From Micavibrio sp. UBA1672 (GTDB lineage Bacteria; Pseudomonadota; Alphaproteobacteria; Micavibrionales; Micavibrionaceae): a DNA stretch of 36,313 nt. This document shows, piece after piece, positions 24,841-32,234 of the stretch (the first letter of the stretch is position 1; every line of letters begins with the position of its first letter). A program made the translations under genes and the position numbers. The notes under the pieces are model-generated. The model was given only the letters and a program-made list of their open reading frames with translations. It did no database searches and was not told the origin of the DNA. The stretch is taken from NCBI GenBank assembly GCA_002320665.1, contig DCKO01000044.1, forward strand, positions 1-36,313, written 5' to 3'.

Positions 24841-25218
24841 ATGAGTGATCACATCAGCAATGAGCTATCGGAAGAGTTCAAAAAGAACCTAAAACTTTTC
24901 CTTGAAATGCGTAAAGGCATTACCAACGCCAAAAAGCTATCCCTTGATGCAGGGCTTGGTGAAACGGCGGTACGTGACATTCTAAAAAACCGATCCACTT
25001 CCCCAAGATTAGACACTGTTCAAAAGATTGCTGTGGCTTTAGGTGTTGGTGTCCATGACCTGATTCCTTCTTTAATCAAAGACAGCTACAAGGAAATAAA
25101 AGATTTGCGCAAAGAGATCAAAGCCCTGCAAGAAGAGCTGGATAATACCTACGCCACATTGGAAGACAGCCTATCTGCCGTAAAGAAAAGACGAAAAACA
25201 TCATCCACTAAAAAATAA
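24841..25218 (+). CDS. HTH (XRE/Cro-type) DNA-binding protein with coiled-coil tail
   Basis: In the 125-residue protein, residues about 10-70 form a Cro/C1-type helix-turn-helix (KKLSLDAGLGETAVRDIL, then TVQKIAVALGVGVHDLI). Residues about 80-115 are a heptad-like coiled coil (KEIKDLRKEIKALQEELD) that probably oligomerises, and the C-terminus is Lys/Ser/Thr-rich. It resembles short prophage-like or chromosomal XRE regulators. The ribosome-binding site is poorly spaced (AAGGGC directly before the ATG), but the next in-frame Met would cut into the domain. Its target is unknown; it is 69 bp downstream of the small membrane protein gene. Confidence 0.82.
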   Translation: MSDHISNELSEEFKKNLKLFLEMRKGITNAKKLSLDAGLGETAVRDILKNRSTSPRLDTVQKIAVALGVGVHDLIPSLIKDSYKEIKDLRKEIKALQEELDNTYATLEDSLSAVKKRRKTSSTKK

Positions 25219-25294
25219 TAAATTGTGTTTTTTCCCGTTGACAACACAACCAATAGGTGTGATATTTCACCCCAAGCGATGCATCGGATTTTGC

Positions 25295-25347
25295 GGGCAC
25301 CCTCTTTCCGGCAATCCCACACTCACACACACGGTTAGAGGGTGTCC
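25295..25347. other. Imperfect inverted repeat between convergent genes
   Basis: Arms 25295-25310 and 25332-25347 (cores CACCCTCT and AGAGGGTG) pair at 13 of 16 positions around a 21-base loop. It lies between the stops of the HTH gene and the phosphatase gene. There is no T-run on either side, so it may be a bidirectional transcript-end structure or a REP-like element. Confidence 0.45.
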
Positions 25348-25354
25348 ACAATTT

Positions 25355-25816
25355 CTACGATGCAATATCTTCAAAAAAATCGGTTACACCACGATTGATT
25401 AGATCGAAGGTTTTCCGAAAATCGTCCATTGTTCCATAATACGGATCCGGCACATCCAGCGTTCCATAGCGCGCCACATCTTCAAGCAACAAGCGTATAT
25501 TCCCCGCAGCATTCCCCGCCCTGCTCTCCAGCCACCTTAAATGTCCACTATCCATAGCAATAATATAATCAAAACGCTCAAAGTCACCCTTCACAACATC
25601 ACGTGCCAGCATATCCGACATATCCACCCCGTTTTCACGTGCAATCTCTATAGCTCTGGAATCTGGTGGCTCTCCGATATGATAACCATGCGTCCCCGCC
25701 GATTCACATAAAAAACCATCTTGCTGCCCTTGCGCTTTCATAATATGCCGAAATACCGCTTCGGCGGTGGGGGAACGACAAATATTTCCTGTACAAACAA
25801 ATAAAACAGATTTCAT
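25355..25816 (-). CDS. Low-molecular-weight protein-tyrosine phosphatase
   Basis: The 153-residue protein has the P-loop CTGNICRSP (Cys8 nucleophile, Arg14) at the N-terminus and the general-acid motif DPYYG (D124), both diagnostic of low-molecular-weight phosphatases. It hydrolyses phosphotyrosine or related phosphomonoesters in the cytosol; family members next to polysaccharide genes act on tyrosine kinases, but no such kinase gene is in this window. It is divergent from olsB with a 164-bp gap. Substrate unknown. Confidence 0.95.
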   Translation of the reverse strand: MKSVLFVCTGNICRSPTAEAVFRHIMKAQGQQDGFLCESAGTHGYHIGEPPDSRAIEIARENGVDMSDMLARDVVKGDFERFDYIIAMDSGHLRWLESRAGNAAGNIRLLLEDVARYGTLDVPDPYYGTMDDFRKTFDLINRGVTDFFEDIAS

Positions 25817-25851
25817 CCCTTAAATCCCTGTCTTCATGGTTAATAAACTTC

Positions 25852-25882
25852 TTGACCGCTTATCTTTAATGTTTAGGATAAT
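25852..25882 (+). promoter_or_regulatory. Weak sigma-70-like promoter candidate ahead of olsB
   Basis: TTGACC (25852-25857) is followed at 16 bp by TAGGAT (25874) or at 19 bp by GATAAT (25877). It would give a leader of about 95 nt before the ATG at 25981. Neither spacing is ideal, so this is tentative. Confidence 0.25.
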
Positions 25883-25980
25883 AAGTGCAAGCTTCATAAA
25901 CGATCAGGTCGTAACACCGTTTTCGGGTAATCATCATTATCCGGCTGAAAGCTAGGGATAAAGAAAGATTATAACATTAA

Positions 25981-26814
25981 ATGGCATCTGCAAACACCAA
26001 CGCGATTACTCAGGATGAACTGGATCGGATTTCGGTGCGGCTGACACACACACCAGAAGAAGTTCTGGAAGCACAACGTCTGCGCTACGCTGTTTTTTAC
26101 GAAGAATATGGTGCGCAAGCCAGCGAAACCATGAAACGTGAAAAACGAGACTTTGATGACTTTGACGAGATTGCCGATCACTTGATTGTTTTGCAACGCG
26201 ACGATAACGGAATAGAAAAAATCGTTGGCACATACCGCCTTTTGCGCCAGAGCATCGCCGAGAATTTCGGGCGCTTTTATTCTGCTGATGAATATAAGCT
26301 TGATGCATTAATCAAGAGTGACATGTCATTACTGGAACTTGGACGCTCTTGCGTTTTAGCAGAATACAGAACCCAGCCTGTTTTGAACATGTTATGGCAC
26401 GGCATAGCCAATTACATCACCGAGCATAATATTGATATCCTATTTGGATGCGCAAGCTTTCAAGGCACTGATATCGAGACCATAAAAGACCAGCTATCCT
26501 ACCTCCACCATTTCCATTCTACACCAAAAGACATCAGCCCTATAGCCATTAATGAACGCTATGTAGATATGAACATAACGCCCAAAGAAGAGCTAAATGA
26601 AAAGCACGTTTTTGCCAGCCTCCCACCTTTAATTAAGGGGTATTTGCGCCTTGGCGCCACAATCGGAAATGGCGCAGTCATTGATACACAATTCAACACT
26701 ACGGATGTGTGCATTGTCGTACAAACCAGCACCATGACACAACGCTACCGAAAATATTACGAACGCCGCATCCGCAAATCCATGCCCGGCCAAAAAGCCG
26801 TGCAAGAGGCTTGA
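25981..26814 (+). CDS. olsB: Ornithine/lyso-ornithine lipid N-acyltransferase, OlsB-like
   Basis: The 277-residue protein is GNAT-like (the hemolysin-type acyl-ACP N-acyltransferase family, Acetyltransf_5). Typical features are LRYAVFYEEYGA near 37-48, the DHLIVLQ strand, VGTYRLLRQS and LELGRSCVLAEYR. OlsB attaches a 3-hydroxy-acyl chain from acyl-ACP to ornithine. The downstream gene (six-base gap) encodes a PlsC-type O-acyltransferase as expected for OlsA, which completes ornithine lipid, a phosphorus-free membrane lipid. The C-terminal 40 residues are basic. Amino-acid specificity (ornithine versus others) cannot be told from sequence. Confidence 0.85.
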   Translation: MASANTNAITQDELDRISVRLTHTPEEVLEAQRLRYAVFYEEYGAQASETMKREKRDFDDFDEIADHLIVLQRDDNGIEKIVGTYRLLRQSIAENFGRFYSADEYKLDALIKSDMSLLELGRSCVLAEYRTQPVLNMLWHGIANYITEHNIDILFGCASFQGTDIETIKDQLSYLHHFHSTPKDISPIAINERYVDMNITPKEELNEKHVFASLPPLIKGYLRLGATIGNGAVIDTQFNTTDVCIVVQTSTMTQRYRKYYERRIRKSMPGQKAVQEA

Positions 26815-26820
26815 TACACC

Positions 26821-27600
26821 ATGAGAAATGCCATTGCTTGCCTAAAATTTCTAGCCTTTATTTTCCTCTGCCTAATTGTTACCCCCATCCAATTAGTAGT
26901 TCTGGCTTTCACCAAAGGCCCGAACGCCTATATAATCCCGCATCTCTGGCACAAAGCCGTTTGCATGATTTTTCGCATCAAAATTAGATGTACAGGCAAA
27001 CCCGAACGTAACGATCAGGTGATATTCATCGGCAATCATATTTCCTATCTGGATATTTCCGTCATCGCCAGCATTCTACAAAATGCCTCTTTCGTCGCTA
27101 AAAAAGACGTTGAAGGATGGGCCGTATTCGGCTTTTTATCAAAGCTCCAACAAACAGCCTTCATCAGCAGATCCAAAGAAGATGCCGCCAAAGAGAAACT
27201 AGCCCTTGATACTATGCTGTACAACGGCAAAAACCTGATTATCTTTCCCGAAGGCACCTCGACTGATGGCAAAGAGGTCCTGCCTTTCAAATCCAGCCTA
27301 TTTGCCATTTGCTTCAAGGAAAACTTAAAAAATATAAAACTACAGCCCTTTACGCTGCAGATGATATCCACAAACGGACAAAAAATAAGCTCGCAAGAAG
27401 ATCGTGACATCTATTCTTGGCATATCAATATGGATACCCCGCTAGAGCAGCATTTATGGGCTTTTGCAAAATCAAAAGGCGCGGAAATCAGTCTAGTTTT
27501 CCATCCCGCTATCAATGCACATGATTATTCAAACAGAAAAACACTTGCAAAGACCTGCCATGACGCAGTATCCAAAGAGCTGGAAAAACAAGCTGCTTAA
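26821..27600 (+). CDS. olsA: 1-acyl-sn-glycerol-3-phosphate acyltransferase family protein, OlsA-like
   Basis: The 259-residue protein has an N-terminal membrane helix (about 9-30), then the acyltransferase motifs NHISYLD (H-x4-D) near 77-83 and FPEGTSTDG near 142-150. PlsC-family enzymes esterify a second acyl chain. Placed six bases after olsB, it most likely converts lyso-ornithine lipid to ornithine lipid; a role in phosphatidic acid synthesis is the alternative and both may apply. The two genes are surely co-transcribed. Confidence 0.87.
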   Translation: MRNAIACLKFLAFIFLCLIVTPIQLVVLAFTKGPNAYIIPHLWHKAVCMIFRIKIRCTGKPERNDQVIFIGNHISYLDISVIASILQNASFVAKKDVEGWAVFGFLSKLQQTAFISRSKEDAAKEKLALDTMLYNGKNLIIFPEGTSTDGKEVLPFKSSLFAICFKENLKNIKLQPFTLQMISTNGQKISSQEDRDIYSWHINMDTPLEQHLWAFAKSKGAEISLVFHPAINAHDYSNRKTLAKTCHDAVSKELEKQAA

Positions 27601-27628
27601 AACAACCAAAACAAACAGGAAAAACATT

Positions 27629-27853
27629 ATGAGTTTTACACCGGAAGAAATGGCCAAATTAAAATCTTACATTGAGCGTAAGTTCAGATGTTCAGGGATC
27701 AGCGTTAAAAAACGTGAAAAGGCCGAAGATTCCATTGAGGTCATGCTTGACGGAGAATTTATCGCCCTGATCTACAAAGATACAGAGGAAGGCGAAACAT
27801 CATATGACCTGAATATGTGCATTCTGGATATTGATCTGGATGAAGCCGCTTAA
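27629..27853 (+). CDS. DUF3126-family small protein
   Basis: The 74-residue cytosolic protein matches the DUF3126 family typical of alphaproteobacteria: IERKFRCSGISVKKR, DSIEVMLDGEFIALIY, then GETSYDLNMCILDIDLDE. Function unknown. The start at 27629 is favoured over an upstream in-frame ATG inside olsA (27515) because AGGA lies nine bases before it and it gives the usual family length. It follows olsA by 28 bp. Confidence 0.9.
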   Translation: MSFTPEEMAKLKSYIERKFRCSGISVKKREKAEDSIEVMLDGEFIALIYKDTEEGETSYDLNMCILDIDLDEAA

Positions 27854-27925
27854 ATCTTTGCAAAGTCCCGCCTGTCTTTGCTAGAATAATAAGCTGATCA
27901 TGAGCATTAACACAGAAATGAGCAG

Positions 27926-28411
27926 ATGTTACGAAAAGGCTTTTTTTTAGCAATAATAATTATAACGGCTTTTATGCCGCAGCCAGCCTTTTCTCATGAA
28001 CAAGTCATTTTCGATAACCGTATAGGCGGGGCAACAGAACTCTATCTTTCTGAGTTCACTAAAAAACATCTAAAAAAGCCCTTAAGCGATTATGACATTG
28101 CCAAAATAGACCTAAACGGGGACTTTTATGACGAGTATGCTTTAAAGCCCAAAAACTGTAAGCTGGATGCCAGAATAAAACTATTTTGTACATTCATTCT
28201 CATCGGCGAAGAAAAAGAGAAACTTATTCAATTATTTGTGATCAGCGCAAAAAAAATTGCAATTTCTACTAAAAAGCACAATGGAATATATGATATTCTT
28301 GCATTTGATAGCAAAAAGAACGACTATGACTATGGAAGATATATTTGGTCGCCGGATAAAAAAACCTATATTAAAAAGGTAGATATGACATCTGTCGATA
28401 ACGGGATATGA
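27926..28411 (+). CDS. Small secreted protein, unknown function
   Basis: The 161-residue protein has an N-terminal signal peptide (MLRKGFFLAIIIITAFMPQPAFS). The mature part is Lys/Asp/Tyr-rich, with two cysteines (KNCKLD, LFCTF) likely to pair and a pattern DLNGDFYDEYALKP that resembles an Asp-rich calcium-binding loop of secreted proteins. It overlaps the next gene (a cysteine-rich secreted protein) by four bases, so the two are translationally coupled and probably work together outside the cytoplasm. I recognise no family. Confidence 0.75.
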   Translation: MLRKGFFLAIIIITAFMPQPAFSHEQVIFDNRIGGATELYLSEFTKKHLKKPLSDYDIAKIDLNGDFYDEYALKPKNCKLDARIKLFCTFILIGEEKEKLIQLFVISAKKIAISTKKHNGIYDILAFDSKKNDYDYGRYIWSPDKKTYIKKVDMTSVDNGI

Positions 28412-29757
28412 TGAGTACAAAGAAAAGAATTAAAAAATTTATACTATTGGCTGGTCTTTCCGCCAGCATGACCTTTCCGGCGCCTTCCCCTGTAATGGCG
28501 GCTTGCTCTCCAGGGATTCCCTGTACCGGTTATACTATCACCGCAAACCCGACATCAAATACCGACCCAAGCCTAAACGGCCCGAAAACCGGACAACCTG
28601 TTGTTTCAGGTGCACATGCCGGTGGGGCCTGTGATGGTGATTTCATGAACCAGATACACGCCCGTGCCTTCATGGAGGCCAATCGTGATGTTATTATGAG
28701 TGAGCAAATCATCCGTAAACCCGATAGTGTCTTGGAATATACATGCTTTGACGAGATGATAAACGCCACAGCCGTCAGAGCCGATAGAATATTCAGTGCC
28801 ATTCAAGACGGGGATGATGGAGATTTTGTTAATCGTAACGTTGCCCTTTTAACAGATGAAGTAGATGGTGAAATTGATACCAGCGATTATTCCTGTTCGA
28901 CAAGCCCGTGCGTATCCTACTCCGTAGTATTTCCAGATTCACAAATGGACACCGTTATACAAAATGCCGTCATGGCCCCGATGAGAACGTATATAAATTC
29001 TAACTTTGCCCATACTTATCTTGGAGGAGCATCAGCTCAGGACAGTAATATGTCGTCCGTATCCGACCCCTATAGTTGCGGTGATATGACTGGTGTATGG
29101 GATGAGGCAAAATGTATTGATTTTGGTTCACCGGATGATTTCTTCCGCTCTTTTGAAGAACTCGCCGAAGGTGACCCTCGGACCTTGCCTGCGGTTTGTG
29201 GTAGCGGTCCGGCGGCATCAAACCCTAGTCCCAGTGTTGCAAATACAGCTTTATTTGCCACAGGCACTTTACTAACACTCATCGGCGACGTAAGTCTCGC
29301 CTTCCCCGTTGATTCCCAGAGCCCATGCCCCGTACCTGCCGGATCCAACACACCAGCTACAGGCATTACAGAAGACATCATTAATGTCTCCCGAAATTGC
29401 GAATTCAATTATGTGCGCTTTGATTTATTCGAAAACTACTTCGAATTCATCAAATCACCACTCAGCACAAATGCCACAGGCGATATCGTATCTAATACGG
29501 CCACAGGACACCCTGCAATCTGCTCTGCACCAATTCCAACAGGCGTTCCTGTCGTAACATACAGAAAAACTCCTGTAAGTACGCCCGAAGGGATTGAAAC
29601 GTACACTATGCAAAGATTTTTGCATTATGATCATGTCTGTGTAAATCCGGGATGCCGATATGTTCCGGTTTCAATTCCATGGTTATGGAACATCTCTGCA
29701 ATGCCTACCGTTCCGGCCAGCACTGCTGCACAATGCGTTTTATATAATATACCATAA
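28408..29757 (+). CDS. Cysteine-rich secreted protein, family member 1
   Basis: The 449-residue protein has a signal peptide (about 1-31, ending SPVMA-A). The body shares a layout with the two downstream paralogues: C-x-GDFMNQIHARAFMEANRD near 75, then a KPDSVLEYTCFDEM block near 103, YSCGDM...AKCIDF around 222-240, CGSG near 263 and a terminal VCVNPGCRY. It has about 14 cysteines in the mature part, so it is presumably exported and disulfide-bonded. Compared with members 2 and 3 it carries extra segments, including a Ser/Pro-rich middle. I do not recognise the family. The gene is coupled to the small secreted protein upstream and its 3' end is partly repeated in the spacer after member 2. 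Confidence 0.82.
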   Translation: MMSTKKRIKKFILLAGLSASMTFPAPSPVMAACSPGIPCTGYTITANPTSNTDPSLNGPKTGQPVVSGAHAGGACDGDFMNQIHARAFMEANRDVIMSEQIIRKPDSVLEYTCFDEMINATAVRADRIFSAIQDGDDGDFVNRNVALLTDEVDGEIDTSDYSCSTSPCVSYSVVFPDSQMDTVIQNAVMAPMRTYINSNFAHTYLGGASAQDSNMSSVSDPYSCGDMTGVWDEAKCIDFGSPDDFFRSFEELAEGDPRTLPAVCGSGPAASNPSPSVANTALFATGTLLTLIGDVSLAFPVDSQSPCPVPAGSNTPATGITEDIINVSRNCEFNYVRFDLFENYFEFIKSPLSTNATGDIVSNTATGHPAICSAPIPTGVPVVTYRKTPVSTPEGIETYTMQRFLHYDHVCVNPGCRYVPVSIPWLWNISAMPTVPASTAAQCVLYNIP

Positions 29758-30740
29758 GAGAAAACTTAAGTTTGCATCAGGCTGAAATTATTGTTTAAAA
29801 TAAAAAATGTTTTGAAAGGGAACAAAATGGAAAGCGCATCACTGAGATCAAAAGCCGCTTCACTGAAAATAGTTTTCTGTTTGATGTGCTTTGCTGTGAT
29901 TGCCTTTGGTAATATTAAAAAAATTCAAGCCGCCTCAGTGAATCCAAATGCGCCTTGCGACTCACTATATCTGGAAACACTATCGTCTCGTGCTTGGCTG
30001 GAAGCACAACGCGAAATCACCCAAAACCAAAATATTATCTTAAGACCCGATAGTGTCATCGAATACACATGTTTTAACATGTTCCTCAGAGAACTCTCTG
30101 ATCATGCCTCAGGCCTGATCAGCGAACAAGGTGGTAATGGCATACCTGCAAATGCAACAGCAATGGATAACATTTTAGAGCGTCTGGTCGGCGACGCCAT
30201 GAGAGAATATATTACACAAAATTTTTCTCAACATTTTATGCTTGGTGGACATCAGGCAGGCTTTCCGATTGATCACTTTCCATTGTCCGTATCAGCTGGA
30301 ACTTACAATTGCGACAAAATGAATCTTGTATGGCAAGCTGCCAAATGTATAAATTTAGTGAGAAACACCGACACAGACGGTTTTTATACCTTTCAGGAAT
30401 ATGCAACCGATGCGGTTGACAAACGGCGCTTACCCTTTGCTGCTTGTGGCTCAATCAATACAACATGGACAGAAAACATAACTTTCGGTCTTGGAACAGG
30501 ACCATGGACAGGTGACCTGCTTGTAACTTATCTAGATCAAACTACACCTGATGCTGGTTGCTCGGGCACCCCTATTCCAACAGGGATTAACGTATCTCGT
30601 TCCAGTGGAACACCCACAAATTACCAGGAAAAAATATGCCTGCAACCAGGGTGTCGTTATGACCCGGCAACAGATGATTGTATCGATAACTAATATTCTC
30701 ATTATATCTTGAATTTTTAATGAATAGAGCAATTTTGTTA
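29711..30740. repeat. Tandem duplication unit A (about 1.03 kb)
   Basis: Begins inside the 3' end of member 1 (CACAATGCGTTTTA), covers the spacer and member 2, and ends with the remnant shared with unit B. Unit B is offset by about 1024-1039 bp and keeps the same spacer sequence (CTTAAGTTTGCATCAGGCTG). Confidence 0.8.
29827..30693 (+). CDS. Cysteine-rich secreted protein, family member 2
   Basis: 288 residues. The start at 29827 follows GAAAGGGAACAAA and gives a signal peptide (about 1-35, ending KKIQA); a TTG further upstream (29791) has no such context. The mature protein has nine cysteines: APCDSLY, YTCFNMF, YNCDKM, AKCINL, AACGS, AGCSGTP and KICLQPGCRYDPATDDC. Conserved blocks shared with member 3 are SSRAWLEAQRE, RPDSVIEYTC, VWQAAKCINL, FYTFQEYATDAVDKRRLP and GCSGTPIPTGINVS. 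No family recognised. It is unit A of the tandem duplication. Confidence 0.82.
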   Translation: MESASLRSKAASLKIVFCLMCFAVIAFGNIKKIQAASVNPNAPCDSLYLETLSSRAWLEAQREITQNQNIILRPDSVIEYTCFNMFLRELSDHASGLISEQGGNGIPANATAMDNILERLVGDAMREYITQNFSQHFMLGGHQAGFPIDHFPLSVSAGTYNCDKMNLVWQAAKCINLVRNTDTDGFYTFQEYATDAVDKRRLPFAACGSINTTWTENITFGLGTGPWTGDLLVTYLDQTTPDAGCSGTPIPTGINVSRSSGTPTNYQEKICLQPGCRYDPATDDCIDN

Positions 30741-30749
30741 TTCCAGCAC
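30717..30749 (-). pseudogene. Vestige of the 3' end of the downstream minus-strand gene
   Basis: On the minus strand this reads V-L-E-stop-Q-N-C-S-I-H-stop, matching the C-terminus LEQQNSSIH-stop of the gene at 31759-32151 in the same register with one premature stop. It shows that the duplication carried the tail of that gene into the spacer after member 2. Confidence 0.65.
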
Positions 30750-31790
30750 AGTAACACAATGCGTTTTAGACAATACACCATAAGGAAAACTTAAGTTTGC
30801 ATCAGGCTGAAATTATGTTTAAAATAAAAGATGTTTTGAAAGGGAATAAAATGAAAAGCGTATCACTGAGGTCAAAAGCCGCTTCACTGAAAATAGTTTT
30901 CTGTTTGATATGCTTGTCTGTGTTAACCCTCAGCAATATAACACAATCACATGCACAGTTAATTGCCGATACACCATGCGATTCTCTGTATTACGAAACA
31001 CTATCATCTCGTGCTTGGCTGGAAGCTCAACGCGAGGTCACCCAGAACCAGAATATCATTCTAAAACCCGATAGTGTTTTTGAATATACATGTTTTGACC
31101 GTTTTCTAAACGAACTAGCCGAACATGCAACACAAATGCTCAGTGAAAGTGGTTCTTATGGTACGCCTTTGAGCACAACTGCTATGGATAACGCATTAGA
31201 GCGTCTAGTTGGTGAATCCTTAAGAGCTTATGTTACAACAAATTTCGAGAACTTTGATCTGTTGGGCGGACATCCTGCCGGAGTAGGTATAGATCATACT
31301 CCAGGTAGTACTCCACCAGCAGGCCCGATCACAGGCGGAGCATATACTTGCGATATTATGAACCGTGTATGGCAAGCCGCAAAATGTATTAACTTTATAA
31401 CCAACTCAACCACAGACGGGTTTTACACCTTTCAGGAATATGTAACAGATGCCGTAGATAAAAGACGTCTACCACTTATCGGTTGCGGCCCTATTAATAC
31501 GACATGGGTAGAAAATGTCACAGTTGGTCTCGGAACAGGACCATGGTCAAACGACCCGCTCGTAACCTATCTTGATCGAACTACACCTGATGCTGGTTGC
31601 TCGGGCACCCCTATTCCAACAGGGATTAACGTATCCCGTCCTGGTGGAACACCAACTAGTTATCCAGAAAAAATATGCCTGCAACCGGGGTGTCGTTACG
31701 ACCCTGCATCAGATGATTGCCTAGACAACTAATCATTCTACTACATCATGAATTTTTTTTAGTGAATAGAGCTATTTTGCTGCTCCAGCA
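30741..31790. repeat. Tandem duplication unit B (about 1.04 kb)
   Basis: Begins with a decayed copy of the member 1 3' end (CACAATGCGTTTTAGACAAT, 30755), continues through the same spacer and member 3, and ends at TCCAGCA inside the last codons of the minus-strand gene at 31759-32151. It differs from unit A by scattered substitutions and short indels. Confidence 0.8.
30851..31732 (+). CDS. Cysteine-rich secreted protein, family member 3
   Basis: 293 residues. The start at 30851 follows AAAGGGAATAAA, as in member 2; upstream in-frame starts (30797 TTG, 30815 ATG) would add a charged non-signal extension. The signal peptide ends SHA-QL. Cysteines and blocks follow member 2: TPCDSLY, KPDSVFEYTCFDRF, YTCDIM, AKCINF, GCG, AGCSGTP and KICLQPGCRYDPASDDC. 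It differs mainly in a Gly/Pro-rich insertion near 165-180 and in the segment between 95 and 120. The two copies are diverging but both are intact. Function unknown. Confidence 0.82.
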   Translation: MKSVSLRSKAASLKIVFCLICLSVLTLSNITQSHAQLIADTPCDSLYYETLSSRAWLEAQREVTQNQNIILKPDSVFEYTCFDRFLNELAEHATQMLSESGSYGTPLSTTAMDNALERLVGESLRAYVTTNFENFDLLGGHPAGVGIDHTPGSTPPAGPITGGAYTCDIMNRVWQAAKCINFITNSTTDGFYTFQEYVTDAVDKRRLPLIGCGPINTTWVENVTVGLGTGPWSNDPLVTYLDRTTPDAGCSGTPIPTGINVSRPGGTPTSYPEKICLQPGCRYDPASDDCLDN

Positions 31791-32151
31791 TAGCCTTGAC
31801 CCTGTCCTTCATACCACCAGAATGTTCAGGCAAATGATCAAGTAGCTTTTCTACAGCTTCCCTGTTTTTGGCATTATCAATCTCCAGATCTTGTAGCTTG
31901 ATGTCCGAAACTTTTGGATTAGGTTTGTTTTTGCCCACCAAACCTAAAAACGCATAAAAATCTTCTGGCTTTTTAACCAACTTCTGCCTGATTTTCTTAA
32001 AAATATCAGGATTATGATCCAGCAAAACCTTGCGCGTTGAACGACAATTATTAACCGCTTGATTAATAAGCCCCCGTCTGGAAAGACTGTTTTTCGTCTT
32101 ATCAGATTTTTTTTTCTCTTTTTTATGCCCCTTAGACTTGTGCGTGCTCAT
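31759..32151 (-). CDS. Small basic protein, unknown function
   Basis: The 130-residue protein begins with a strongly basic stretch (MSTHKSKGHKKEKKKSDKTK). A helical region follows with RRGLINQAVNNCRSTRKVLLDHNPDIFKK and a C-terminal helix ending QQNSSIH. AAGGAAAG lies about eight bases before the ATG at 32151. The N-terminus could bind nucleic acid or membranes, but no known domain is visible. Its last codons lie inside the duplicated repeat, and a broken copy of them is found at 30717-30749. Convergent with member 3. Confidence 0.7.
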   Translation of the reverse strand: MSTHKSKGHKKEKKKSDKTKNSLSRRGLINQAVNNCRSTRKVLLDHNPDIFKKIRQKLVKKPEDFYAFLGLVGKNKPNPKVSDIKLQDLEIDNAKNREAVEKLLDHLPEHSGGMKDRVKAMLEQQNSSIH

Positions 32152-32234
32152 AAACTCTTTCCTTGGCGTTATATCCCTTGTATCATATTAGGCATATGCA
32201 AGCTTAACGCCAGTTTTCATCAAAGGTCTGATTT

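Noticed and set aside
27515..27628. Longer start for the DUF3126 protein
   Set aside because: The extension lies in olsA in a shifted frame and is not part of the family; AGGA precedes 27629.
29791..29826. TTG start for secreted family member 2 (and 30797/30815 for member 3)
   Set aside because: It adds a charged segment before the signal peptide; both genes have AAAGGGAA upstream of the later ATG.
29758..29826. Sigma-54 promoter ahead of secreted family member 2 (TTTGCATC)
   Set aside because: No GG dinucleotide lies at the required 12-base distance; in the unit B copy a GG is present but the spacing is 15.
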